This document shows, piece by piece, positions 54,154-63,380 of a stretch of DNA of 64,000 bases. The first letter of the stretch is position 1; every line of letters begins with the position of its first letter. A program made the position numbers and the translations under genes. A model generated the notes under the pieces. It saw only the letters and a program-made list of their open reading frames with translations. It searched no databases and was not told the origin of the DNA. Source of the stretch: Synechococcus sp. MIT S9220. GTDB taxonomy: Bacteria; Cyanobacteriota; Cyanobacteriia; PCC-6307; Cyanobiaceae. Location: assembly GCF_014304815.1 (NCBI RefSeq), contig NZ_CP047958.1:2108001-2172000 (forward strand). The letters run 5' to 3'.

Positions 54154-54818
54154 ATGTGAGCAGCAACCTTGCAACCAACACCAGCGACCTGCAGCCACTG
54201 AAGGCGCCGCGACCAAGCCTCACCTACAGGCTGGTCAGTGGGCTACTGGTGTTTCCAGTGTTCAGGATGCTGTTCCGCGGACGCACCCGCGGCAACGGCA
54301 ACGTGCCGATGGATGGCCCCCTGGTTGTTGTGGCGAACCATGGATCGCATCTCGATCCACCCTTGCTTGGCCATGCTCTGGGACGACCGGTGTCGTTCAT
54401 GGCCAAAGCCGAGCTGTTCGGAATCCCGATCCTTGGCCATCTGATCCGAGCCTGCGGCGCCTACCCGGTCAAGCGTGGAGCGAGCGATCGTGAAGCCATT
54501 CGCACAGCCACCGCCAGACTCAACGATGGGTGGGCCATCGGCGTCTTTCTCGATGGAACCCGACAGTCGGATGGTCGCGTGAACCAGCCCATGCCAGGCG
54601 CAGCTCTGCTGGCGGCGAGGTCAGGAGCTCCGCTTCTGCCAGTCGCCATCCTCAACAGCCACAGAGCCCTGGGTACTGGTCGCAATCTGCCGCGCTTGGT
54701 GAAGCTTGAGATGCGAATTGGCACGCCCATTCCCGCACCAACCAGCAGGCGCAAACCTGACCTGGAGGCGACGACACGCGAACTGCAACGACGGATCAAC
54801 GCCCTGCTCGATCATTGA
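54150..54818 (+). CDS. plsC: 1-acyl-sn-glycerol-3-phosphate acyltransferase
   Basis: Adds the second acyl chain to lysophosphatidic acid. It has 222 residues. The HX4D catalytic motif is NHGSHLD (H64, D69), and the glycerol-phosphate binding motif is FLDGTRQSDG near 132. An N-terminal hydrophobic stretch (LVSGLLVFPVFRMLF) probably ties it to the membrane. It starts with GTG overlapping fabD and its end overlaps the convergent YdcF gene by 7 bases. Confidence 0.92.
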   Translation: MNVSSNLATNTSDLQPLKAPRPSLTYRLVSGLLVFPVFRMLFRGRTRGNGNVPMDGPLVVVANHGSHLDPPLLGHALGRPVSFMAKAELFGIPILGHLIRACGAYPVKRGASDREAIRTATARLNDGWAIGVFLDGTRQSDGRVNQPMPGAALLAARSGAPLLPVAILNSHRALGTGRNLPRLVKLEMRIGTPIPAPTSRRKPDLEATTRELQRRINALLDH

Positions 54819-55399
54819 GCACTGAAGAGCTGAGGCCAGTGTCTGCGAGCCCATGGCTTGAAATCCCGACCTGTGATCACCCAGGCAGCCGCGCGTAAGC
54901 CATCTCCAACACGCTTGCTCAGGCTTTCATCACGGCATTGGGGCCGACAGCTGACTGGAACACCTGTCAGCCGAATGCCACGGCTGCCAGCAACGATGCC
55001 GCCAACAGCCATCGCCCGTGGCAGATGGTCTTCGCTGGTGACCAGCAAGAGATGATGCACCCCATCCCTTTGCAGTTCGTCCACCAGCGACGTGAAATTT
55101 CCGAGCGTGTCCTTCGCCCTGTAATCCAATCGAACCCGGTCCTGCGTGAGACCGGCATCACGAACCAGAGACTGGGCATATTCAGGGTTGGTCCCCCCGC
55201 TCACGACCAAAGGCAGGTTCATCCGGCGCGCCAGATACAGACCCATCCGCTCACGATCAGCATCGCCACCGAGCACCAGAATGCGCTGGGGCTGATGATT
55301 GGTGAGAGCAGCTTCCGCGAAGGGGCGCAGGGGACCAGCTACAGCGGCTCCGGCCAGAACGGCTGCACAGAGCAGCAGCGAGCGACCACCAAACCCCAT
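54812..55399 (-). CDS. YdcF/DUF218-family protein
   Basis: A 195-residue protein with an N-terminal membrane anchor or signal (SLLLCAAVLAGAAVAGPL). The DUF218 domain shows RILVLGGDADRERMGLYLARRMNLPLVVSGG, YRAKDTLGNFTSLVDEL and LLLVTSEDHLPRAMAVG, as in the YdcF/SanA family whose members are linked to cell-envelope functions. The ATG overlaps the tsaB stop by one base (TGATG), so the two are coupled. Confidence 0.85.
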   Translation of the reverse strand: MGFGGRSLLLCAAVLAGAAVAGPLRPFAEAALTNHQPQRILVLGGDADRERMGLYLARRMNLPLVVSGGTNPEYAQSLVRDAGLTQDRVRLDYRAKDTLGNFTSLVDELQRDGVHHLLLVTSEDHLPRAMAVGGIVAGSRGIRLTGVPVSCRPQCRDESLSKRVGDGLRAAAWVITGRDFKPWARRHWPQLFSAQ

Positions 55400-56016
55400 C
55401 AGACTGGCCCCACAGGGGAAGTGGGATAGATCGGCAGGACCGGGTCCCATGGACCTGGAAGGTCTCGGTCATGACACTCACGGCAGTAGCGCAGTAGTTG
55501 CCGCACATCCGCAGCAACATCAACAGCCATCTCAACAGCTGGAGCAGGCTGATCGCGCTCGCTGAGCAAGCGAGGGGATTCCAGTTCCTCCACCTCGGCC
55601 TTCACAATCCTGTAGCGGCCGGCGACCTGTCCCCTGCGGGGCAGTGTCTGCACAATCGAAAACGGCTGGTCGCGCTGCAGCTCCGGCAGCTGTTGATGAA
55701 GCCTTGGAGCCATTAAGGCGAAACTGCTTACACCGTGCAGTGGTGTCCCCAACTGCTGAGCCAGCGTCCTGGCCAAAACAACAGTGAGACGGGTGCCCGT
55801 AAATCCGCCCGGTCCTGTGGCCACAGCAAGCCTTCTGATATCTGCCCACTGATCAGCGGGCAACAGCTGCTGCAGCGAGATCACCAGCTCATTGGTGAGC
55901 GCGCGTCCAAGCGAGCGACAGATCACGCGGGCTTCCCCGATGGGGGCGTCTGCAGCCACCAGTGCAATCCCAAGAGTTTCTGTGGAGCTGTGCAGAGCGA
56001 GCAGCCAGTCGCTCAT
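55399..56016 (-). CDS. tsaB: tRNA threonylcarbamoyladenosine synthesis protein TsaB
   Basis: Partner of TsaD in making t6A at position 37 of ANN-decoding tRNAs. It has 205 residues. LLALHSSTETLGIALVA at the start and RRLAVATGPGGFTGTRLTVVLARTLAQQLGTPLHGVSSFALMA are the TsaB hallmarks; it lacks the metal-binding histidines of TsaD. It overlaps ycf34 upstream by four bases and ydcF downstream by one. Confidence 0.92.
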   Translation of the reverse strand: MSDWLLALHSSTETLGIALVAADAPIGEARVICRSLGRALTNELVISLQQLLPADQWADIRRLAVATGPGGFTGTRLTVVLARTLAQQLGTPLHGVSSFALMAPRLHQQLPELQRDQPFSIVQTLPRRGQVAGRYRIVKAEVEELESPRLLSERDQPAPAVEMAVDVAADVRQLLRYCRECHDRDLPGPWDPVLPIYPTSPVGPV

Positions 56017-56264
56017 GTAGGCACCTCCTCACCGGGCCTGAGTCGACTCCAACGCCCTTGATCCAGTTGAAACGATCCACAGCCACGCACATCCCATTCG
56101 ACACCGACCTGCCCGGCCGGCAAGTCCATCACGCTGATGTGGATTCGAGGATCCGCAGGCTTCAGATCAGGTGTCTCAGCGAGATGGGGGGCACCATGCT
56201 GACGCTCCACAGCGTGATAGGCCTGACAGCGGTCCACCCAGCGGCAGTCCACACAGATGCACAT
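56013..56264 (-). CDS. ycf34: Ycf34 family iron-sulfur protein
   Basis: An 83-residue protein beginning MCICVDCRWVDRCQAYH, with cysteines at 2, 4, 7 and 13, the Ycf34 pattern. The Synechocystis homolog binds an Fe-S cluster and affects photosynthetic electron transport. It starts a ycf34-tsaB-ydcF operon with overlapping ends. Its start codon shares a CATG (56262-56265) with one of the in-frame ATGs of the divergent cca gene. Confidence 0.85.
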   Translation of the reverse strand: MCICVDCRWVDRCQAYHAVERQHGAPHLAETPDLKPADPRIHISVMDLPAGQVGVEWDVRGCGSFQLDQGRWSRLRPGEEVPT

Positions 56265-57540
56265 GCCCCCCCGCTCCAGTTCGTCATCCATTCTGACGGG
56301 AGATCGGGGCAGGCTGGCTGAAATCATCTGGCAGCGTTTGAAACCAGACAGCTGGCCGGTGCGGCCCACAGAGCTCCCGATGGGATCAGTGCTGGTGGGA
56401 GGGGCCGTTCGTGATGCATTCCTGGACAGGCTTTCTGATGCTCCTGACCTGGACCTGGTGGTGCCGGACAACGCCCTCAAGAGCACACGACAGCTGGCGC
56501 AGAAGCTTGGCGGGGCCTGCGTTGTCCTCGATGAGCAACGGGACATGGGCCGCCTCGTGCTGGGGGGATGGACAATCGATCTGGCCCGACAGGACGGGAA
56601 AACGCTGGAGGACGATCTGAACCGTCGCGATTACCGGCTGAATGCCATTGCCCTCAGCTTTGACGGCACCCCAAGGCTGCTCGATCCCACAGGTGGTCTT
56701 GAGGATCTGCAGGACGCCCGGGTGGTCGCGGTTAACGAAGCCAATCTTCAGGCGGATCCCCTGCGTTTGTTGCGAGGCCTGCGCCTGACCGCGGAACTGA
56801 ATATGCGCCTGGACGCTCAGACGCTGAAGATGCTGCAGCGCAACCGTTCCCTGCTTCCCCGTGCAGCGCCGGAACGGATCCAGGCTGAACTGCTGCGGCT
56901 TGTCGCAGCACCTGCTGCCGACCGAGCCATGGCGACTCTTCTGGAACTGGAGCTGTTGAAGCCCTGGACGAGGCAGAGCTCAGCCACTGGTGATCAACAA
57001 CCGCTCGGGGCGGCAAAGACAAGCGAACTGCTCACAGACAGCGAACGCCAGCAAGCCCTGCCGCTCGCAAGGCTCACCAGGCTGCTGCCGGATACCGGAC
57101 TGAAAGAGCTTCGTTTCAGTCGCCGACAGCTGCAGCGCTGTGAACGGCTGCGTTATTGGATCCAGCGTTCAACAGCCAGCGGGGGATGTCCTTGTCCGGA
57201 TGCTTTGACGGAGCCAGAACGATTACGGCTCCACATGGATCTTGAACAGGATTTACCTGCGCTCATCTTGACTTGGCCCGCAGCACTACAGCAGTCATGG
57301 CTGGAGCGCTGGAGAGACCCCCAGGACCCCCTCTTCCATCCACGGCCACCTCTCAATGGCACAGACCTGCAGGAAACCCTCCAGATTTCGCCTGGACCCA
57401 CGTTGGGCGCTCTGATTCAACACTTGAGCCTTGAGCGTGCGTATGGTCGGGTTTCAACTCGCGAGCAGGCGCTGAACGCAGCCCGATCCTGGTTGTTCCA
57501 CCAAGAGGTTCAGACAGACCCGAATGGGTCCTGTGATTAA
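56257..57540 (+). CDS. cca: CCA tRNA nucleotidyltransferase / poly(A) polymerase family
   Basis: Adds or repairs the CCA end of tRNAs (needed, as the tRNA gene here does not encode CCA). It has 427 residues from ATG 56257 or 425 from ATG 56263. The class II nucleotidyltransferase motifs are GGAVRD at 48-53, catalytic DLD at 64-66, RRDYRLNA at 123-130, and DPLRLLRGLRLTAEL near 168. The C-terminal part is less conserved. In some cyanobacteria the work is split between CC- and A-adding enzymes; sequence does not decide which. It overlaps the ycf34 start by 8 bases. Confidence 0.9.
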   Translation: MHMPPRSSSSSILTGDRGRLAEIIWQRLKPDSWPVRPTELPMGSVLVGGAVRDAFLDRLSDAPDLDLVVPDNALKSTRQLAQKLGGACVVLDEQRDMGRLVLGGWTIDLARQDGKTLEDDLNRRDYRLNAIALSFDGTPRLLDPTGGLEDLQDARVVAVNEANLQADPLRLLRGLRLTAELNMRLDAQTLKMLQRNRSLLPRAAPERIQAELLRLVAAPAADRAMATLLELELLKPWTRQSSATGDQQPLGAAKTSELLTDSERQQALPLARLTRLLPDTGLKELRFSRRQLQRCERLRYWIQRSTASGGCPCPDALTEPERLRLHMDLEQDLPALILTWPAALQQSWLERWRDPQDPLFHPRPPLNGTDLQETLQISPGPTLGALIQHLSLERAYGRVSTREQALNAARSWLFHQEVQTDPNGSCD

Positions 57541-57604
57541 CTGCCCTTGCAGCGACGACAACGATCGGCCTGACACGCAGTCTTCCGTTTCCCTTCCCCG
57601 TTTC

Positions 57605-58036
57605 ATGAGCGTGCGTCTTTACATCGGCAATTTGCCGCAGAATTTTGAGAGCAAAGAGCTTGAAGCTCAGCTCACCAGCGTTGGGGAGGGAATTCGCTTC
57701 AAGGCCGTTCTCGACCGTGAAACAGGTGCCTGCCGAGGCTTCGGCTTCGCGAACGTCGACGACGAAAAAGTCGCTGATGCCGTGATTGAACAGTTCAACG
57801 GCAAGGAACTCGGAGGGAATTCACTCCGTGTCGAACGCTCGGAGCGGCGCGACAGCAATGCCGGCGGCGGTGGGCGACGCGGACAGGCCAGTGGCCATGC
57901 ACCGGGCTCAGCTCGCAAAGCTGTCAACAAGGTTGTTCACAGTGATGCCAAAGCCGAAGAGGCACCAGATCCCCGCTGGGCAGGTGAACTTTCCAAACTC
58001 AAGGAACTTCTTGGAAATCAGAAAACGGCTGTCTGA
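57605..58036 (+). CDS. RRM-type RNA-binding protein
   Basis: A 143-residue protein of the cyanobacterial Rbp group. One RRM covers residues 1-80: RNP2 is LYIGNL (5-10) and RNP1 RGFGFANV (44-51). A glycine/arginine-rich linker (GGGGRRGQ) and a conserved short C-terminal helix (DPRWAGELSKLKELL) follow. Such proteins respond to cold and bind mRNA in other cyanobacteria. ATG 57605 is well placed after cca (65 bp). A strong terminator follows. Confidence 0.9.
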   Translation: MSVRLYIGNLPQNFESKELEAQLTSVGEGIRFKAVLDRETGACRGFGFANVDDEKVADAVIEQFNGKELGGNSLRVERSERRDSNAGGGGRRGQASGHAPGSARKAVNKVVHSDAKAEEAPDPRWAGELSKLKELLGNQKTAV

Positions 58037-58061
58037 ACAGTCGTTTGATCTGATCAGCATC

Positions 58062-58090
58062 ACCGGTCATCTGAGATGACCGGTTTTTTT
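58062..58090 (+). terminator. Rho-independent terminator after the RRM gene
   Basis: ACCGGTCAT pairs perfectly with ATGACCGGT around a 5-base loop CTGAG, followed by seven T. It lies 26 bp past the stop and just before the convergent crtB stop. Confidence 0.92.
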
Positions 58091-58103
58091 TGGCCTAAGC
58101 CGA

Positions 58104-59012
58104 TTAGCGAGACTGAGCGAGGACAAAGGAGCGAGGAAGGTCAAGGAACTTGTTGAGCTTTCCCACGTAGGCGCGCTTGTTGAAGACGTCATAATCGTGG
58201 CGCTCGATCACATCCAAAATCCCCCTGTAGAGGCGTAGGGATGTCCAGACTGGCCATCGTGCATCGCGGGACAACCAGCGCACTCCAGCCTCAGAGCGAT
58301 CAAACCACGCACGTGCGCGGCTCAGCTGAAACGCCATGAGATCCTTCCAGGCCTGATTGATGCGACCTGCCATCAGGTCATCTTCGGAATATCCGAAGTG
58401 CTCAAGATCTTCCAACGGCAGATAGATCCGACCACGACCGCGATCTTCTCCAACATCACGAAGAATATTGGTGAGCTGGTTGGCGATTCCAAGGGCAACT
58501 GCGGCATCTGACGTATCAGGACGATCGCTCCAAGGCGCAGAGCTGTAAGCCTGATCCAAACCCATGACCCCCTGAGTCATCAGGCCAACTGTTCCTGCAA
58601 CCCTGTAGCAGTACAACCTGAGATCGTCGAAACGGGGGTAGCGAGTCCAGGTGAGATCCATGCGCTGTCCCTCGATCATGTCGAGATAGGGCTGAATGCT
58701 CTGAGGAAAGCGCTCGAGCGTGTCGACCATCACCGCATCGAGCTCATCCTCGACCTGTCCCTTGAACAGGTCGCGGGTTTTCAACTCCCAGCGATTCAGA
58801 CGATCGGCCAGCTCCTCCACAGGACGAGCCTGAGCCTCAGGACTGTCCATGAGCTCATCGGTACGTCTGCACCAGACGTAGATCGCCCAGATTGCCCGAC
58901 GCTTCTCATGGGGGAGCAGCAGCGTTCCGAGATAGAACGTTTTGGCCCACTCGGCGGTCTCCCGACGACAGGCCTCGAAGGCTGCGTCGAGGTCCGGAGC
59001 TGCGAGAGGCAT
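58104..59012 (-). CDS. crtB: Phytoene synthase
   Basis: Condenses two geranylgeranyl diphosphates to 15-cis-phytoene. It has 302 residues with the first aspartate motif DELMD at 52-56 (YVWCRRTDELMD), the second in NILRDVGEDRGRGRIYLP near 187, and the family's AVALGIANQLTNI. It starts 3 bp after the crtP stop, so crtP-crtB is an operon. It is convergent with the RRM gene. Confidence 0.96.
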   Translation of the reverse strand: MPLAAPDLDAAFEACRRETAEWAKTFYLGTLLLPHEKRRAIWAIYVWCRRTDELMDSPEAQARPVEELADRLNRWELKTRDLFKGQVEDELDAVMVDTLERFPQSIQPYLDMIEGQRMDLTWTRYPRFDDLRLYCYRVAGTVGLMTQGVMGLDQAYSSAPWSDRPDTSDAAVALGIANQLTNILRDVGEDRGRGRIYLPLEDLEHFGYSEDDLMAGRINQAWKDLMAFQLSRARAWFDRSEAGVRWLSRDARWPVWTSLRLYRGILDVIERHDYDVFNKRAYVGKLNKFLDLPRSFVLAQSR

Positions 59013-59015
59013 GAC

Positions 59016-60461
<1,446 letters not shown>

Positions 60462-60467
60462 TTAAAA

Positions 60468-60484
60468 GGAGAGGTCTCCTCTCC
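60468..60484. promoter_or_regulatory. Inverted repeat between crtP and ndhM
   Basis: GGAGAGG and CCTCTCC around TCT, a perfect 7-bp inverted repeat in the 108-bp divergent region. It lies about 34 bp before the crtP ATG and 59 bp before ndhM. It could be an operator for either gene; no known regulator site is matched. Confidence 0.35.
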
Positions 60485-60542
60485 GCTTCCTAAAGTCACT
60501 TGCAATACGCCTGCGCGGTGTTCGCATCGCTTCGCTTGATTC

Positions 60543-60890
60543 ATGGCCGAGACCCTGCTGAAGAGCACCACCCGTCACGTGCGCCTGTTCACAGCGCGGG
60601 TCGAGAATGGTGATCTGATCGCCGACCCGAGTCAACTCACCCTCGACTTGGATCCCGACAACGAATTCGTCTGGTCTGACAGCACGGTCGAGACTGTCCA
60701 GCAACGCTTCCGCGAATTGGTCAAGAGCCATGACGGTCAAGCTCTGAATGACTACAACCTGCGTCGCATCGGCACGGAACTAGAAGGCTGCATCCGCGAG
60801 CTGCTGCAGGCCGGAAAGCTGAGTTACAACCCCGACTGCCGAGTCCTCAACTATTCGATGGGTCTTCCCAGAACGCCTGAACTGCTGTGA
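60543..60890 (+). CDS. ndhM: NAD(P)H-quinone oxidoreductase subunit M
   Basis: Peripheral subunit special to photosynthetic NDH-1. It has 115 residues: [38 protein letters not shown] at the start, [42 protein letters not shown] at the end. The GTG of the DUF3172 gene overlaps its stop by four bases. Confidence 0.95.
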   Translation: MAETLLKSTTRHVRLFTARVENGDLIADPSQLTLDLDPDNEFVWSDSTVETVQQRFRELVKSHDGQALNDYNLRRIGTELEGCIRELLQAGKLSYNPDCRVLNYSMGLPRTPELL

Positions 60891-61516
60891 GTCGATCCCC
60901 CTACGACCGTTCCGGCTCCGGCTACGACCGGAGAAGCGGTGACCGACGCCGTGATGAGCCGCGCAGGGATGACCGCCGGGACGGCAGAGGATACGGAGGG
61001 CCACCTCCTCCGAAGAATGGTGGCAACGGCATGAGCTTGAACACGGCCACCATTGCTGTGCTGGCTGGGGTTCTGATTGTGGGAATCGGCATTGGCAGTG
61101 CCGTCACCAGCACCACTCAGGGCGACCAAGGCAACATCGCCAGCTCACAACAGCTGGACATGGCAGTGCCAGACCCCGAGTTCTGCAGGCAGTGGGGTGC
61201 CAGTGCCTTTGTGATGGATATCGAGATGTATACGACGCTGAATCCATCCAGCAGTTTTGTCACTCAGCCGACCCTGCAGCCTGGATGCGTGATTCGAAGA
61301 GAGAACTGGGCGGTGCTGCGCAAGGAAGGGGCGATCACCTCAGCGCAGGAGAGGGAATGCAAACAGCGGATGAACACCTTTGCCTACATCGGCTCAGTGC
61401 GTGACAAACCTGTTGTGCGTTGCGTTTACCAGACCGACATCACTCAGAACAAGTTCCTGACCCGAGGAGTGGCGGATGACACTGTCGGAATCACTCCGGA
61501 AGCCGATCAGTTCTGA
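60887..61516 (+). CDS. DUF3172 family membrane-anchored protein
   Basis: A 209-residue protein. The first 45 residues are strongly basic and repetitive in D/R/S/Y ([20 protein letters not shown]), then one membrane helix (about 52-72: [19 protein letters not shown]), and a C-terminal domain of about 120 residues with cysteines near 100, 133, 158 and 180 that match the DUF3172 pattern. Function is unknown. It is coupled to ndhM and its end overlaps the convergent LysR gene by 10 bases. Confidence 0.78.
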   Translation: MSRSPYDRSGSGYDRRSGDRRRDEPRRDDRRDGRGYGGPPPPKNGGNGMSLNTATIAVLAGVLIVGIGIGSAVTSTTQGDQGNIASSQQLDMAVPDPEFCRQWGASAFVMDIEMYTTLNPSSSFVTQPTLQPGCVIRRENWAVLRKEGAITSAQERECKQRMNTFAYIGSVRDKPVVRCVYQTDITQNKFLTRGVADDTVGITPEADQF

Positions 61517-62511
61517 TCGATCTCCCCGGTTTGCTCAAAGCTGATGTCCTGAGGCACTGCGGCAGCCCTTCCCTGACGCAAGGGACTGTCAGCACTTGCA
61601 AAGACCGGCAATACATCTCGCCGGAAGGCTTCGGCTGCTCGGGAGCAATAGCGAGATGGGTTCGTGATCAACTTGAGCTGACGACGCACCTGAAGGTCGA
61701 CGACGGTTGGGCGTAACAAGGTCCCGGCAGTGAGCTCACGCTCGATCGAGACCACTGGCAGGAAAGCCGCGCCCAGACCTGCCTGAACGGCATTTTTGAT
61801 CGCTTCGAATGAGTTCAGTTCCATCTCAATCCGCAGCCGCTGAACATCCAATCCGGAGCGGCCGAGCAACTGATCAACCATCTTGCGAGTGGTCGACTGC
61901 GCATCCAGGCTCACAAAACCAAGCCGATAAAGGTCATCCTTGCTGAGCTCCACCAGACGCGCGAGGGGGTGCTTCACAGGCAGCACCAGAGCCAACTCGT
62001 CACTGGCATAAGGCACAACCTGCAGCAGTTCATTCAGTTCAGCTGGTAATTCACCACCGATGATCGCCAGATCGATCTGTCCATTAGCGACACTCCAGCC
62101 GGTACGCCGGGTGCTGTGCACATGCAGCTGCACGGCCACATCCGGGAATTTCTGGCGGAACAAACCGATCATGCGAGGCATGAGATAAGTCCCGGTGGTC
62201 TGGCTGGCGCCAACCAGCAAAGAGCCCCCCTTGAGGTCGTGAAGATCATCTAGCGCCCTGCACGCCTCATGACACTGACTGAGAATTCGATCGCAGTAGC
62301 TGAGCAGAAGGTGGCCCGCTTCTGTGAGCTGAGCCTTGCGACCGCCACGGTCGAACAGGGCAACCTCCAGCTGCTTCTCCAGATTCTGAATCTGCAGGCT
62401 CACCGCCGGCTGGGTCACATAAAGACTGTCGGCTGCCTTTTTGAAACTGCCCTCACTGACGATGGCCCGCAGGATGCGCAGCTGATCCAGGGTGAAGGGC
62501 AGATCGGCCAT
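61507..62511 (-). CDS. rbcR: LysR-type regulator RbcR-like (Ycf30)
   Basis: A 334-residue LysR regulator. The winged helix-turn-helix is at about 5-65 ([41 protein letters not shown]); the inducer-binding domain follows, with [54 protein letters not shown], close to the RbcR/CbbR/NdhR group controlling RuBisCO, carbon uptake and NDH genes. Its place near ndhF fits this, but RbcR and NdhR (CcmR) are hard to tell apart from sequence. It is divergent from the Z-ISO candidate. Confidence 0.85.
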   Translation of the reverse strand: MADLPFTLDQLRILRAIVSEGSFKKAADSLYVTQPAVSLQIQNLEKQLEVALFDRGGRKAQLTEAGHLLLSYCDRILSQCHEACRALDDLHDLKGGSLLVGASQTTGTYLMPRMIGLFRQKFPDVAVQLHVHSTRRTGWSVANGQIDLAIIGGELPAELNELLQVVPYASDELALVLPVKHPLARLVELSKDDLYRLGFVSLDAQSTTRKMVDQLLGRSGLDVQRLRIEMELNSFEAIKNAVQAGLGAAFLPVVSIERELTAGTLLRPTVVDLQVRRQLKLITNPSRYCSRAAEAFRRDVLPVFASADSPLRQGRAAAVPQDISFEQTGEIDQN

Positions 62512-62602
62512 GGAAAGCTGCCCGAAAAACAGCAGAAGCCTAAAAACTGTAGGGGTCCCCTTCCCTGCCGAACGCCAGAATCACGGCTCTCGCAGCATCT
62601 CG

Positions 62603-63346
62603 TTGGCTGACGCAACAGCAGGCATCCATCACAGCAGCCTGGTGATGCTGGGGTTGCTCGTTGTTTTCGCAGTGATTCACAGCGGTGGCGCAGCCTTGCG
62701 AACACGGGCTGAGGCCAAGATCGGCGCGCGAGCCTGGCGGCTGGTGTTTGCAGCCCTGAGCATTCCCTCAGCCGTTGTGGTGATCGCTTACTTCCTGGCT
62801 CACCGCTATGACGGCATCCGGATCTGGAATCTTCAGGGTGTGCCAGGGATGGTGCCATCCATCTGGGTTGTGACAGCGATCAGTTTCCTGTTCCTCTACC
62901 CAGCCACCTACAACCTGCTGGAGATCCCTGCGGTGCTGAAGCCTCAGGTGCGTCTCTATGCCACAGGAATCATCCGGATCAGCCGACATCCTCAGGCTGT
63001 CGGTCAGATTCTTTGGTGCATGAGCCATGCACTCTGGATTGGAAGCAGCTTCATGCTGGTGACCTGTGCAGGTCTGATTGCGCATCATCTCTTTGCCGTC
63101 TGGCATGGCGACCGACGACTCAAAGCACGCTTCGGAGAAGCTTTCGACAGTCTTCAGGCCGAAACATCCGTGGTTCCGTTCGCCGCCGTGATCGATGGGC
63201 GCCAACAGCTGGTGTTGAGCGAGCTGGTCCGACCGGCTCAGCTGGGCATCGCCATCGCAGTCGGGGTGTTCTGGTGGGCGCACCGCTACATCCCCAGAGG
63301 AGGCATGGCCTTTCTGCACTCGCGTCTCGGAGAATTGTTGAACTGA
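62603..63346 (+). CDS. NnrU-family protein, candidate 15-cis-zeta-carotene isomerase (Z-ISO)
   Basis: A membrane protein of about 247 residues from the TTG at 62603; GTG 62642 and ATG 62645 are alternatives. It has about six helices and the NnrU/Z-ISO motifs: VFAVIHSGGAALR, YNLLEIPAVLKPQVRLYATGIIRISRHPQAVGQILWC, and HHLFAVWHGDRRLKARFG. Z-ISO isomerises the 15-cis bond of zeta-carotene between CrtP and CrtQ, using a haem with histidine ligands. With crtP, crtB and crtQ in the same window this job is likely, though NnrU-family proteins can do other things. Confidence 0.75.
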   Translation: MADATAGIHHSSLVMLGLLVVFAVIHSGGAALRTRAEAKIGARAWRLVFAALSIPSAVVVIAYFLAHRYDGIRIWNLQGVPGMVPSIWVVTAISFLFLYPATYNLLEIPAVLKPQVRLYATGIIRISRHPQAVGQILWCMSHALWIGSSFMLVTCAGLIAHHLFAVWHGDRRLKARFGEAFDSLQAETSVVPFAAVIDGRQQLVLSELVRPAQLGIAIAVGVFWWAHRYIPRGGMAFLHSRLGELLN

Positions 63347-63380
63347 GCTGCCTACACTCGCTACAAGCTGTTTTGCCTGG

